NCBI GenBank assembly: GCA_032622095.1
Contig: CP136065.1
Coordinates: forward strand, 206,686,151 to 206,750,150
Source of the DNA: Siphonodentalium dalli
Lineage: Eukaryota; Mollusca; Scaphopoda; Gadilida; Siphonodentaliidae
Reading direction: 5' to 3'
Length of the DNA stretch: 64,000 bases
Under the pieces are notes generated by a model. The model saw nothing but the letters and a program-made list of their open reading frames with translations. It had not been told where the DNA came from and made no database searches. Position numbers and translations under genes: made by a program. Each line of letters opens with the position of its first letter. Position 1 is the stretch's first letter. Below are positions 25,263 to 37,110 of the stretch, one piece after another.

Positions 25263-27041
25263 TGAATGAACAAAACTGATACAAACTGTGTTGCCCCTCT
25301 ATACAGCTATTGAGAAACGCAAACATGCCTCATCCCATTGCCCCATACAACACTTTTGTTGTTATTTAAATGTATGAAATAAATCATTTTAGTCAAGACC
25401 AATTTATATTTTGTTAGTACATGTGGTAATAATCGATACTATTAGGGGGATTATCATTTTAAAGTAACTATCTTGCTCATATTCCCTTTTTCAAAATTGT
25501 CCCGTACAACACAGAAACATTTTTTGTCTCTGAATTAGTAAATTCTTATGTGGGTTGGCTAATGATGCATGTGTTAGTTATATGACATGAGAAATATAAC
25601 CCAGTTGGTTAAGTTTAGTGTTAAAATAACAGAATTTACAGATGTGCCTTGGCAATCAAGTGGTTAACTGACATGTTGATGCAGTGCAACAATGTAGCAA
25701 TTATGACCTTCCCTGAATGAATATTCCACAATGTATCAATATGAGTGCATCAGACCTCTTGGAGCAGTGTTTTTATTCAATAACAGTTATATTGTTGTTA
25801 GAGTGAGCTCAGGGGTTTAAGTTCACGCAACATATTCCAGTGGATGATCCTAAACCAAAAAGAAAGAGGTTGAGCAAGGCAGAAAAGTGTAGGCGACATA
25901 GAGAAAAGACAAATATGGAAGATCCCGAATTCTTGCAGAAAGAGAGAATAATAATGGAGCTGCTCAGAGAAAAACAGAAATATATATAGAAAAACTGAAG
26001 AGGTAAATCCTGTCTCTAAGCCAGTGATCGAAAGCAAGTCCGTATTCGAACCGGAAGACTTATGAGAAAGCTGTTTCACGGTCATCACCATCAAAACAGA
26101 AATCTGATGCGGATTGGCTTCGAGAGTGGGTATTCGTTATCAGATGGAGATGGAAAGAGATCTTGTTAACAGTGATTCTGTGTGCAATTATTGTTATCGA
26201 GTTCTAAGATCAGATATTTCACACGTAGCACCTGGACTCAAGGATGAAATGACTTTCTGGATTGATGCGAAGAAAATGAAGGAAAGGAAATACAATCTAA
26301 CTATGTTCATCAGGATCGTTCATGCAATTTTCAATACAATAAATCCAGATTTCACAATTAGTTACTCAAAGTTTGCCTCACGCGTCAAATGAATGTTCTT
26401 CTATTACACAATAATCCAGCAGATATCAGTGCCGCTGTAGAACACATGAAAACCTTTTCTTGATGTTAAAATGACTATGTATTACATATTTCTCACAATC
26501 CTTCTGGCCGAAAGTCTTATGTGACACTGCACCAAATTCTAAATGTTAGAAATCAGAATGTGATCAGTGTGTATGTGGTAAGAAATTCTTTATTATTATT
26601 TTCTTCTTTATCTTCTTTATTATTGATTCCAAGAAGAGTGTGGTATGGCAGGAATGAGAAGAAGTTGAAAAAGAATCTGATGATAGAAAGAATCGCACTG
26701 TTTTACAACTTGTGATTCACGAGGAATGTGCTGAATTTCTCTGTGAGCGTATTCAGAACGACATGGAGTTTGTGGTGCTACACATAAACACTAAACGTAT
26801 ACAAGCACGGGATTTTGAGGATGACAAAAAGAACCCCGATATCCGTATCTTACTTATCGCTATGAATTACTGATGAGTATTAGACGGAAGTGCAAAGTGC
26901 GCTCTGGGGTCGTGGGAGTGTAATGTTGTACAGAGCTGCAGTGTTTGAGAATAGCAATGTTGGGACGTACTTGATCTGTTCGGATTCAAAGGAGAAGAGC
27001 AAGGTCACAGTATTCCCATGTGTTGATAAATTATATGACAA

Positions 27042-27807
27042 CTAGCAGGTTAGCCCGCCACTGGCGGCAATCGTCAGAAACATGACAATTTTTAATTAAT
27101 TTTTTTAATTTAATTTAATTGTTTTTCAATGAGTTAATTGTGCCTTTTTAATTTACTGGCTTTTTTAATTAATTTTTTGTATTAATTTTTTAATTTAATT
27201 TCTTGTTTTTCAATGAGTTAATTGTGCCTTTTTAATTTTTTAATTTAAATTTTTGTTTTTCAATTTGACCCGATTTGACCTTGAATTGATCATTTTCAAG
27301 GTCAAGGTCAGGTCGGGGTCAAAATTTAACCCGTCCATGACACTTCCCGTAGGTAGCAAGTTTGAGCTCAATCGGTTCGAGTCTATAAAGGACACACACA
27401 TATATATCATTTGTGGGTACCCATTTCAAGGTGAAAATCACCTCGGGCGGAAAAAGTGACCCGATGAAAATCTCCCCCGTTCCTAGGAAGTCCTAAGTAC
27501 GTAAGAATCATACAATACGATCATGTCTGGATACATGCTTACACGCACACGACCGAACCCAGACGTAAGAATCACATTGCACGCATACGCTCTTTATCAA
27601 CGACACTGCGGATAATACGAACGCTCTTTAACTATCAACTAGATTAACCCCACAGTGCCAATTTTTGTGACTGGCAGTGGAGATTGGGTGCTGGGAGCTT
27701 CTCCAAAACACCGCGACGACGCGTCCCGTGGGTTTTTACCCTTAGATGGGAAGTTTGGTCTCGATCGGTATATATTTATATACGTAGTTCTCAATATATA
27801 TAGTAGA
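27042..27807 (-). mobile_element. Helitron-like element B, minus strand, 3' member of pair
   Basis: On the minus strand it begins TCTACTATATATATTGAGAA at 27807 and ends with the hairpin CCGCCAGTGGCGG, a short spacer and CTAG at 27042. The interior includes 'ttgaccttgaattgatcattttcaaggtc' and AT-rich 'ttaattttttaatttaattt' stretches. It abuts element C without any intervening base. Confidence 0.8.
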
Positions 27808-29368
27808 CTAGCAGGTTAGCCCGCCACTGGCGGCGTTGGTCCGAAACATGACATTTTTTGGCTTTTCAATGAGTTAATTGTGCCTTTTTAATCAAGATAA
27901 ATTATGGTACCCGTCCCTAAAATATTTAAGGTACATCGGGCGGAAAGAACTGACCCGATGAAAAATTGTTTAATCAAGAGGAATTATGATACCCGTCCCT
28001 AAAAGAGGTATGCCAACGATGTCGTTGTTGGCATTCACGGCTTGGGGCCACCCGAAAATTCTCACATTGCCGTAAAGAGAAAATAGCATTGTGTGTTTTC
28101 TCGCCAACAAAGTCGTTGTTGGCATTCACGGCTTGGCGAGTCCAACACTGTCGTTGTTGTTGGCATTCACGGCTTGAGGCAGTGGAAGTCCCGTCAGATT
28201 CTGGGACGTATCACAGTGCCTCGTATTTACTAAATTTTAGCAGCCATATAAGGTGCGTTCTCGCCAACGTCGTTGTTGTTGGCATTCACGGCTTGGCGAG
28301 TCCAACAATGTCGTTGTTGTTGTTATTCACGGCTTGAGGCAGTGGAAGTCCCGTCAGATTCTGGGACGTATCACAGTGCCTCGTATTTACTAAATTTTAG
28401 CAGCCATATAAGTTGCGTTCTCGCCAACGTCGTTGTTGTTGGCATTCACGGCTTGGCGAGTGCAACAATGTCGTTGTTGTTGGTATTCACGGCTTGAGGC
28501 AGTGGAAGTCCCGTCAGATTCTGGGACGTATCACAGTGCCTCTTATTTACAAAATTTTAGCAGCCATATAAGCTGCGTTCTCGCCAACGTCGTCGTTGTT
28601 GGCATTCACGGCTTGGCGAGTCCAACAATGTCGTTGTTGTTGGTATTCACGGCTTGATGCAGTGGAAGTCCCGTCAGATTCTGGGACGTATCACAGTGCC
28701 TCGTATTCACTAAATTTTAGCAGCCATATAAGCTGCGTTCTCGCCAACGTCGTTGTTGGCATTCACGGCTTGGCGAGTGCAACAATGTCGTTGTTGTTGG
28801 TATTCACGGCTTGAGGCAGTGGAAGTCCCGTCAGATTCTGGGACGTATCACAGTGCCTCGTATTTACTAAATTTTAGCAGCCATATAAGGTGCGTGAGTT
28901 AGCACGAATTGAGGGGTGTAAGTTTAGAGCTTGTTTATATGAATGTATCGAAAATAGACTAAGATTTTGAGCCGTAACAAGAAATGTATATATGAGAAAA
29001 TGTAAATTCTATATTTTGGAAGGTATTAGCAAGTTTTGGCTCAACGGGTTTAGCAGTTTGAAGTGAATATGGATATAAAAATATACATATACAGATATAA
29101 AAAAAATGTAGAGTTACGCCTCTTGGATCGCGAGCGAATATCAACCCGATTAACTTCCGCCGTGTTTGCGGTGATTTTGATAATTGGGAGTGGAGAATGA
29201 GTGCTCAGAGCTTGTCCAAAATGCGTTGTGGACGATCCCCGATGGTTTTTACCCTTAAAAAAGAAATTTGAGCTCGATCCGCGCAGCTGTTTTCGATTCT
29301 ATGAAGTACCCACACACATATATACACACATATATATATATACGGAAGTCTCAAAATATATATCTAGA
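27808..29368 (-). mobile_element. Helitron-like element C, minus strand, 5' member of pair, carries minisatellite
   Basis: On the minus strand it begins TCTAGATATATATTTTGAGA at 29368 and ends with the same CCGCCAGTGGCGG hairpin and CTAG at 27808. The host bases on either side of the B+C block are A (27041) and T (29369), and removing the block rejoins an open codon in the interrupted gene. An 800-bp minisatellite fills much of the interior. No Rep/helicase coding sequence is present, so it is non-autonomous. Confidence 0.8.
28085..28895. repeat. Minisatellite, 160-bp period, five copies
   Basis: Each unit contains 'tctcgccaacgtcgttgttg', 'ggcattcacggcttggcgag', then 'aggcagtggaagtcccgtcagattctgggacgtatcacagtgcctcgtattt' type sequence and 'ttttagcagccatataag'. 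Copies are nearly identical. Within each unit a 45-bp half ('tcgttgttgttggcattcacggcttg') is itself duplicated. Open frames through it are repeat artefacts. Confidence 0.9.
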
Positions 29369-29877
29369 TATCATTAAGGTAGGGTCAGAAGGTTTTGTTG
29401 AGGAAACTATTTGGACCAATGGTCCATCACCAGAATACAAGAATAGGTACATGGTAAAACTCTTGGCCCTTTTATCGAAATAGCATGGTAAACATTTCAA
29501 TTGGAAATATTTTGCTACTAGCCATGGCAAGGAAGCTGTTGATGGGGTGGGCGGCAGTGCCAAGAGTATAGTACGGACATCCGTTTTTAGTAAGAAAGAT
29601 GATGCTTTGGTGGTTCAGAATTCTAAGGGCTTCTTCCGTGCGGTATCGACGTTGATGCCAAAGACTAAAGTCAGAAAGAAATTGCAACTAAGATAGATGA
29701 AGTAAATCCTTGGGAAAATTCATGTAGCATCAGTGGTATCAAAAGCATGCAGGTTATTAACTTTGATGCTGAAACTAAGAAATTGAAGTTATGGAAGAAC
29801 GCCTTAGATTCTGAACCATCAATTGAGCTTGATTACCTTGTTTTATGGATTGCACCTCAGGCAACATCACCTGTGAT

Positions 29878-30221
29878 AATAAAGCTTCAACAGCCTAAAA
29901 TATCTTCGGTCTGTCTCAATAGAACCATACATATATGGATATCATTGGAACCGGCTCCTTGACCACATTGTGATAGTTACAGTTATGCCCTGTGCCAATG
30001 CATTCTCTTATATGTGCGAGTCGACCATAGGTCGCCTCGCATATATAAGAGAATGCATTGGCCTAAAAAAAAACTTTTTTTAACACTTTTTACCATTTTT
30101 TCTTACATTCTTTAACAATTTTATAATTTTTAATGTGTTAAGCCAATGTATTCTCTTATATATGCGAGGCGACCTATGGTCGACTCGCATATATAAGAGA
30201 ATGCATTGGCACAGGGCCGTT
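29878..30221. mobile_element. Twin-hairpin MITE, copy 1, ends truncated
   Basis: About 344 bp homologous to the full copy at 35132-35523, from 'aataaagct' to 'cagggccgtt'. It lacks both terminal inverted repeats. Palindromes of 67 bp lie at 29995-30061 and 30143-30209 and are reverse complements of each other, joined by an A/T-rich spacer. Confidence 0.8.
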
Positions 30222-30475
30222 AACAGTCCAGTGCAGTATTAGAGTTTGGGTTGTAGTTAGATATGATGGCTCACCTTACTTACGGGAAGTTTCCTGCATC
30301 AAGGATAAAGCGTTTGGAGTTTCAGTAATGCATTCGAGTGGTGGATACTATAAATGGCCTGAGATGGTGGACACAATTTTGTACAGCTATAGTTACCTTG
30401 TCAAAAGAGTGGGACCCCCCACACGTGTTAGTTATAGAGGCCAGTTTAAATTCAGTGATGATATTTAAAGCATTG

Positions 30476-31381
30476 ACAGACTACACACATTAATTAAAAC
30501 AATTATTTCAATTAAGATTTGTTGAAAGTTATTTGTCCCATACGTTTACGTAAATGTCATTCCCCTCAACCATGAAACCGGAACTATGAAATAAGAGCAT
30601 CACCATATATGTAAAACATGGGACATGTGTAGCGTATGGAACATGTGTAGCGTATGGGACATGTGTATTGTAAATATGGAACAGCAGGAACACCAATTCT
30701 AAAAAAGCAAATAGCTATAACACCATCAGTCATATAATAAAGCTTGCAGTCAATCGGTCGGAAACAAAACAGACATTATATCCGGTCGCAACATTGCTAA
30801 TTGTGTCCTAATTGAAAGTGTATATTGTATTCGCGGCTTATGTCCCATCGACTTATTGTATCTCTTGATTGAATGGGTTTCGAATTTCTACTCCATTATA
30901 ATCCAGCGTAGGCAACCAAGGGACGTCATGCCGTAAATTCGTTTTCTATTCAAGAACGGTAGTACCGTAAAAATTACGGCAGAAACTGTTCTGAAGGTTG
31001 CCAGCCGCTTTTGGCGTATAAGTTTACGGTACATTTCTGACAGAGTACATGTATGGCTGAGATATTATCTTGGACGGACGAAACTATCAAACTTTCCAGA
31101 TGAACAAAGATGAATAACTAGTACGGAAGGTCACAGCAACATCATTTGACACTTCTGTCAAGGCCCCCGTGATGGTCAACATTGTTATCAAATTGCATCG
31201 TGATCCATGATTTATATATGGCTGATATGCATGTATCTGACCAGACACACAGATGGATGGACAGACGCATGTAATCCAGATTACGAAGCATTGACAGCGT
31301 TAAGGGGTATAATTATAGTGTTAATGTCAATTGAGCAAATATGCACCTAATACGCACACGTTTGACTACCAAAAGATAGCC
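30476..31381. other. Non-coding, nothing recognised
   Basis: Only a short repeated phrase 'acatgtgtagcgtatgg' around 30622-30660 was noted. Confidence 0.45.
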
Positions 31382-31963
31382 AATCGGGGTTCACGATTAG
31401 ATGGCTATTCGCATATGATCGCGATCACGGGAGGCACGCGTGGTTTCGATTGAATATCATATTTAATCTGAAGGGTAATAACTCTATAAAGAATGCACTT
31501 TGACGAAATAACGGCGATTTGTATGAGAAATTGCAACACCACAATAGATCAACTCTGGTGAAATATAAGTCAAATTCTTCTATTGGGTGGGCGGGGTTGT
31601 GGGAGGTTTGGGTTTACGCTCTATAAAAGACTTCTTCAAATATGTCCGTTATTTCGGCAAAACACTTCTTCAAATATCTCCGTTATTTCGTTTATAAAAA
31701 TAATTTCCTATTTCTATATTTCGCTCTATTCCGCGATTTCGCTGTATTTTCCCCATTTCGCTTTTTCGCCCTATTTCGTTATTTCCCTGTATTTTCCTAT
31801 TTCGCTTTTTCGTTGTATTTCATATTTCGATAATTCGCTATATTTGACATATTATGGGATATGGGATTTTATGATATCCAACATTCTGATATTCAATCGA
31901 AAATCACGTGCCACCTGTGCTCGCGATTAGATGCCACTAGCCATCTAATCGTGAACCCCGATT
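31382..31963. mobile_element. Non-autonomous DNA transposon with perfect 26-bp terminal inverted repeats
   Basis: AATCGGGGTTCACGATTAGA and the next 6 bases at 31382-31407 match exactly the reverse complement of 31938-31963. The interior includes a low-complexity tract at 31610-31860 rich in 'tatttcgct' repeats. No transposase frame. No clear target duplication, so the superfamily is undecided. Confidence 0.75.
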
Positions 31964-33332
31964 ACATATAGTTTGCTATATAATCCGAGGTGCTGAATCG
32001 TGTCTACCGCTTTGTTGTTTCCTTATTCTATACATTATGTACAAAATGTCAGTTCTATGTAATGGTTGGTAGCGAACCCCGCTGTAAACCCCTGTGATTC
32101 GGACGGATGTGCGTTGAATATATGATAGTCGGATAACACAAGAACGGCTATTTACGGTAATATTATTTTTATTATTCCAAATATATAGACTATATAGTAT
32201 ATATAAGATAAGTGTATACGAATACAACGGAATAAAGTGAGTAATGTATTTATACCCGTATCTGCGAATACACTTCTGATGTCAGTTGTAGGATTCGGCG
32301 TTCTTTATCCTCGAACCGGTGAGGCACAACCTTTAAAACACTGTTTCAAACCGAATGGCTGTTTGGACACCTTAATATATATTTTAGTTTTGCTTGTGTT
32401 GTATTCCGCCCCGATTCCAAAATATTTTTCTCCGGACTTTATATGCCAAGGAAAGACTCATTCCAGTCATTAAAATTTCGAAAGGTCAAGTCCAGATGTT
32501 TCTATTGATCAAATCAATGAAGAGCTTTCAACGTCAGTCTATTCCTGATATTGTATGAATAGAGAGCGTACATTTTCGTATTACAAAATAAAAAACAGCT
32601 GCTAAATTGCTGTTTTAACGACATACGATGTTTAGATACACGATCAATAATGTTCGACTCCACTCACGTTAACTGGAGTGGGTTATAACGAACATAACCT
32701 TTGGTTCGTACATATACATACATGTATGCTAATCTGAATTTGTGACCTCACCAATTGCTTGGTTACTGGTAGAACGAAAAAGAACATCGCTTAGTTGTGG
32801 CAAAAAAAAAAAGCCCGTTACAATTTCAACAAAGGTCCGTAACTCTGGTGAAAATTTGCGGACGGAACCGAAATTCAAACTTGACCTGTATTTTGGGCTA
32901 GTAATCCCACATACCAAATTTTATTCCATTAAGTACTGACATACTCAAGTTATCATCCGGAAATGAAAATAAAAAGTGAATGGACGATTATAGACGACCA
33001 ATACCATATATAATACGTCCCGTTTTTGTTTTTTCAAAACGGGCGTATACAAATCGGTGAGGGGCGTTGAAATGTCGCATAGTAGAACGTTTCCGGTACA
33101 GTTATCGACGTGAAACATTTCTCGACAACCAGCAACAACCATCATCACCACAACATGCGACATAGTCACAGCGCAATATTCATGCAGTTACATGATGTAC
33201 CTCAAAGCTTTATTTCCCAATAAATGAATAGGACTTGGGCTAAAAGAAAGTGTCTGTTAGAGACTACCGTGCCGAACGACATAAAATATATTAAACATGG
33301 GATTAATTGTTAGGCAATATCATAAGACTACA
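31964..33332. other. Non-coding, nothing recognised
   Basis: Short open frames lack recognisable motifs. The run of A at 32804-32813 and small palindromes are the only features. Confidence 0.4.
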
Positions 33333-33368
33333 TCTCATATATATTTTGAAGACCTCTGTGTGTCTGTG

Positions 33369-33399
<31 letters not shown>

Positions 33400-33814
33400 A
33401 TGTATGTCTGTCATTTATACAAATCTACGATTCTCGACCGATCGGGACCAAACTTGGTACGTGTGTTTAGTTTGACCAGGCGGTGAACGTTGTCGTATTG
33501 GCGAGCCCGTGCGGCGCCCGCTTCGCGCATGCGCAGACGAGATCTCGGAAACGGGTGAAGCTATCGACTTGAAATTTGGTATGCGAATGTATCTTGCTCC
33601 GGATACGAATTTTATCGGGTCGCCGAGCCCGTGCGACGCCAGCTTCGCGCATGCGCAGACGAGATCTCGGAAACGGGTGGAGCTATCGACTTGAAATTGA
33701 GCACGTGCGACGCCAGCTTCGCACATGCGCAGACCAGATCTCGGAAACGGGTGGAGCTATCGACTTGAAATTTGGTTTTTGAATAGCCCGGACAACGTCG
33801 GGCTCATCGGCTAG
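33333..33814 (+). mobile_element. Helitron-like element, tandem copy 1
   Basis: It begins TCTCATATATATTTTGAAGA at 33333 after an A, followed by a (GTCT)n tract. It ends with the AGCCCG/CGGGCT hairpin (33785-33804) and CTAG at 33811-33814. The interior holds ~115-bp subrepeats with 'gcgcatgcgcagacgagatctcggaaacggg'. Non-coding. Confidence 0.85.
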
Positions 33815-34324
33815 TCTCATATATATTTTGAAGACCTCTGTCTGTCTGTCTGTCTGTCTGTATGTATGTCTGTCATTTATACAAATCTACGATTCTCGAC
33901 CGATCGGGACGAAACTTGGTACGTGTGTGTAGTTTGACAAGGCGGTGGACGTTGTCGTATTGGCGAGCCCGTGTGACGCCCGCTTCACGCATGCGCAGAC
34001 GAGATCTCGGAAACGGGTAGAGGTATCGACTTGAAATTTGCTATGTGAATGTATCTTGCCCCGGATACGAATTTTATCGGATCGCCGAGCCCGTGCGACG
34101 CCAGCTTCGCGCATGCGCAGACGAGATCTCGGAAACGGGTGGAGCTATCGACTTGAAATTTGGTATGTGAATGTATCTTGCCCCGGATACGAATTTTATC
34201 GGGTCGCCAAGCCCGTGCGACGCCAGCCTCGAGCGTGCGCAGACCAGATCTCGGAAACGGGTAGAGCTATGGACTTGAAATTTGGTTTTTGAATAGCCCG
34301 GACAACGTCGGGCTCATCGGCTAG
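33815..34324 (+). mobile_element. Helitron-like element, tandem copy 2, head-to-tail with copy 1
   Basis: It starts with the identical 20-bp 5' end immediately after the CTAG of copy 1. It ends with the same hairpin and CTAG at 34321-34324, followed by T. It has one more ~115-bp subrepeat than copy 1. The two copies are very similar, suggesting a recent tandem origin. Confidence 0.85.
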
Positions 34325-35127
34325 TATTATATATAATGGAATATTATTTAAAGGGGATCATGGGATGAATGTAATTATGAACAGATTTTGATATGATGTT
34401 TTAAAAAGCAAGCCACAGCACCCATATGAGGGTGGTTTAACTGATTCGTTAATTGCGGTAGAGCATGGTCATATTAGCCGCGTTCTCGAGTCCACACCCG
34501 ATAACCGGATCGTGTGATTGCGGAGGACCCGGTTATATGGAATGAGCCAAAATATGCGTGTTTTGACACTCGTCTTAATAAACCAAACAATAATGGAAAA
34601 GAGATACAACAGCCATGCATACACCAATTTGTTTAAATCGGTACACTGGTCGTCTATTATATTATTTCCATCATCAGGGTACCAGTGGTGCCCATCAAAT
34701 GAAATTATTTTGGAAAAACCGAAATCGACAAATTTCATTATCATTGTGTTCTGTTGAGACAAGTGTTAGAAAAAAAATTCAAATATAGAAAAAGAATACT
34801 CCTATATTGGCTATAATTCACTCTTTATGTAACATAAACTGAGACTTGCAGATGCCATTATATGCGTCAGTCATGCTCTAGTTTAAGGTTATCAGTGTAT
34901 CCTGAACAGGTAATAACACGAAATGTGTGAAAGTTGGCAATTTCGATGTTTCAAAAATAATTTCATTTGAATATGATGGGCTCTTGCCCTTAAGCTGGAA
35001 ATGTTATAATTATTATTTCCCATTATGTTTATGGTTTACCAAGACGAGTGTGAAAATTACACTCACAGTTTGATTCATCCCATACATGTATAACCCAATC
35101 CTCTGCTATGTGTACAACCGTCTCCGG
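34325..35127. other. Non-coding, nothing recognised
   Basis: Overlapping open frames on both strands at 34469-34762 show no domain signal. Confidence 0.4.
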
Positions 35128-35131
35128 TTAA

Positions 35132-35523
35132 CCCTTTACCCAACAAACCGGCCAAAAACGGCCAAATAAAGCTGCAACAGCCTAAATTATCTTGGGTCTG
35201 TCTCAATAAAACCATACAAATATGGATATCATTGGAACCGGCTCATTGACCACATTGTGATGGTTACAGTTATGCCCTGTGCCAATGCATTCTCTTATAT
35301 ATGCGAGTCGACCATAGGTCGCCTCGCATATATAAGAGAATGCATTGGCCTAAAAAAAATCTTTTTTTAACACTTTTTACCATTTTTTCTTACATTCTTT
35401 AACAATTTTATAATTTTTAATGTGTTAAGCCAATGCATTCTCTTATATATGCGAGGCGACCTATGGTCGACTCACATATATAAGAGAATGCATTGGCACA
35501 GGGCCGTTCTGTTGGGTAAAGGG
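35132..35523. mobile_element. Twin-hairpin MITE, complete copy, TTAA target duplication
   Basis: The ends are CCCTTTACCCAACA (35132) and its reverse complement (to 35523), flanked on both sides by TTAA (35128-35131 and 35524-35527). TTAA duplication with CCC-starting ends is the signature of piggyBac-type elements; Kolobok also uses TTAA. Inside are two perfect or near-perfect 67-bp palindromes (35282-35348 and 35430-35496), mutually reverse complementary, around an A/T-rich loop. No coding capacity. Confidence 0.85.
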
Positions 35524-35925
35524 TTAACGGGGTGGACTCGAGGACAGATGTAGAACTTATAATAAAATGAGAATATGATACGGGGAAACTTCGAATAACG
35601 CATGTAGCGGTTGTGAGTTTGAAGTGTAATACACAGGTCATCTCACATATGTTAAAATCTGGCAAATTATGGCACTCGTCCGATCGCGAAATTATAACTC
35701 GCGAGTCCTCCTGTATAATATATCGGTACACAATCGCACACGGACCATAAACTGGCGACCAGTAACACAGGGATGCAGTTCTATGCAATGTTTGTATTTA
35801 TTAACTTCACGTCACAGTTTCGATTTCGTTTTCGCTATATAGTTATCTTGTTCTCTATGAAGCCTTCACACGGCGAGATACGATTTCCTTCGAATATAAC
35901 GTGCTTTGACCTTCCTCATAGTTGT

Positions 35926-36110
35926 CTATCTTGGTCTCTTTGACGCCCTGACCAGATAGGGCTTCGGTCGTACCACGAATCCAATAACCTTGTCCAGCGG
36001 CGGCGCGGACGCAGTGGATACCACAGAGAAACTGTACCGCTGAAGCAAAGCTGTTGTGAACAAGAAGATCTCCATCCGGGCTAAAGCTTCCCCTGGACAT
36101 GCCCTCGCAC
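35926..36110 (-). CDS. P450 last exon (haem-binding loop to C-terminus)
   Basis: The acceptor tattttgcag at 36120-36111 precedes the exon. Joined to the previous exon in phase 1 it gives FSIGARACPGE, the haem-binding signature with the Cys thiolate ligand, then ALARMEIFLFTTALLQRYSF (helix L) and a C-terminus ending in KRPR before TAG at 35928-35926. This is the normal end of a CYP2-clan enzyme. No defects are seen. Together with the exon at 37111-37548 it belongs to a copy upstream of the frameshifted P450 at 5-16.6 kb. Confidence 0.9.
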
Positions 36111-37110
36111 CTGCAAAATATTTTGAATAATAATAATAATGTATATCATTTGTAATAACAAACACATAAGAGAGATACAGTACATTAATGTACATTTTGT
36201 CGTGGACAATGCTCACACTGGGCGATCGGCACCCGATGAAACCCCGTGTCTACAAGAATCGGAAGCAATACAATGCAAAGGAAGGGTACCGACATAAAAG
36301 AATAAAAGACTGTTGATGCTAGACGTCCAGATGAGTCACAATGGGAAATGTATGGCTATGTGTTCTTAATTAGAGATTTTGACAGTGTTTGGCTAACCTG
36401 AATACTTTGAAAGCAATTGTATGTATGAAACATTCATGAACTTATATATTTAAAATGTTTTAATCATGGCTGCTCTGGTGTTTTCAAAACGACAGGACAA
36501 TTCATCATCATTATGGTCAGTTTGCAACAAAAGTGTCATTTAAAAAATTTGTTGTAACATGTTTTTTAATGTTTTATGCGCATAATGGATTTATCTCCTT
36601 TCGTTGAGATTAGATAATGTCCGCGAAAATGACAACTTTAAAAAACAATAACAGCGAATTTTCCCCCATCAATATCATAGCAATTTTGTAGGACATAACA
36701 GCATCATAGCAAGTTAGCAGCGATATCGGGGATGGATATCATTTTGTTTTCAAATGTAACACATTGGACTCAACCCGCAGAATCCACCTTAATTCATATT
36801 AACCACTCATACCCAAACCTGTACAAAAAGTATTGCATATTAAAACACTTGTAGCAAAACAGAATTAGTTTACTTTGCTAAATTCCTGGGATAAATACTG
36901 ACAAGGGCCTCTTGGAGTAGCTAGAAATCGCCGACTCTGACTTAAGTCGATATACATTTGTATGCACTCTTGCGGCATTACATGCATTGTTGCATATTTA
37001 ATACTCTTTTGTTTACGCCATTTATGTGTATGTATTTAATTTTATTTAAAAAAACCTCTAGTTCTAAGATATGGATGGAGTGAATAAACTATTGATAGAT
37101 TGTTATTTAC

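Larger units (their letters stand above)
25810..30475 (+). pseudogene. Decayed transposon-derived gene of a widespread invertebrate family, split by insertions
   Basis: Pieces of one protein can be read along the + strand. They are a basic N-terminal region (PKRKRLSKAEKCRRHREKT at about 25850), NVLLLHNNPADISAAVEHMK (26393-26452), a Cys-containing stretch at 26515-26570, and AVFENSNVGTYLICSDSK up to 27041. The frame then resumes at 29369 with GFVEETIWTNGPSPEYKNRY and FNWKYFATSHGKEAVDGVGG (29490-29550), and ends with RYDGSPYLREV and YKWPEMVD (30260-30370). The family is recalled from uncharacterised invertebrate multicopy proteins; its biochemical activity is unknown to me. Many stops and shifts make it dead. 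The Helitron pair (27042-29368) and the MITE (29878-30221) are later insertions. Confidence 0.65.

Noticed and set aside
28089-28814. Series of similar 72-82-residue open frames on the + strand
   Set aside because: Their spacing equals the 160-bp minisatellite period, and they have no start context or domain.
28085-28895. CRISPR-like repeat array
   Set aside because: The units are contiguous 160-bp tandem repeats without short direct repeats and unique spacers, and the DNA is eukaryotic.
31583-31930. Phe/Tyr-rich frame
   Set aside because: It comes from the low-complexity 'tatttcgct' tract inside a MITE.
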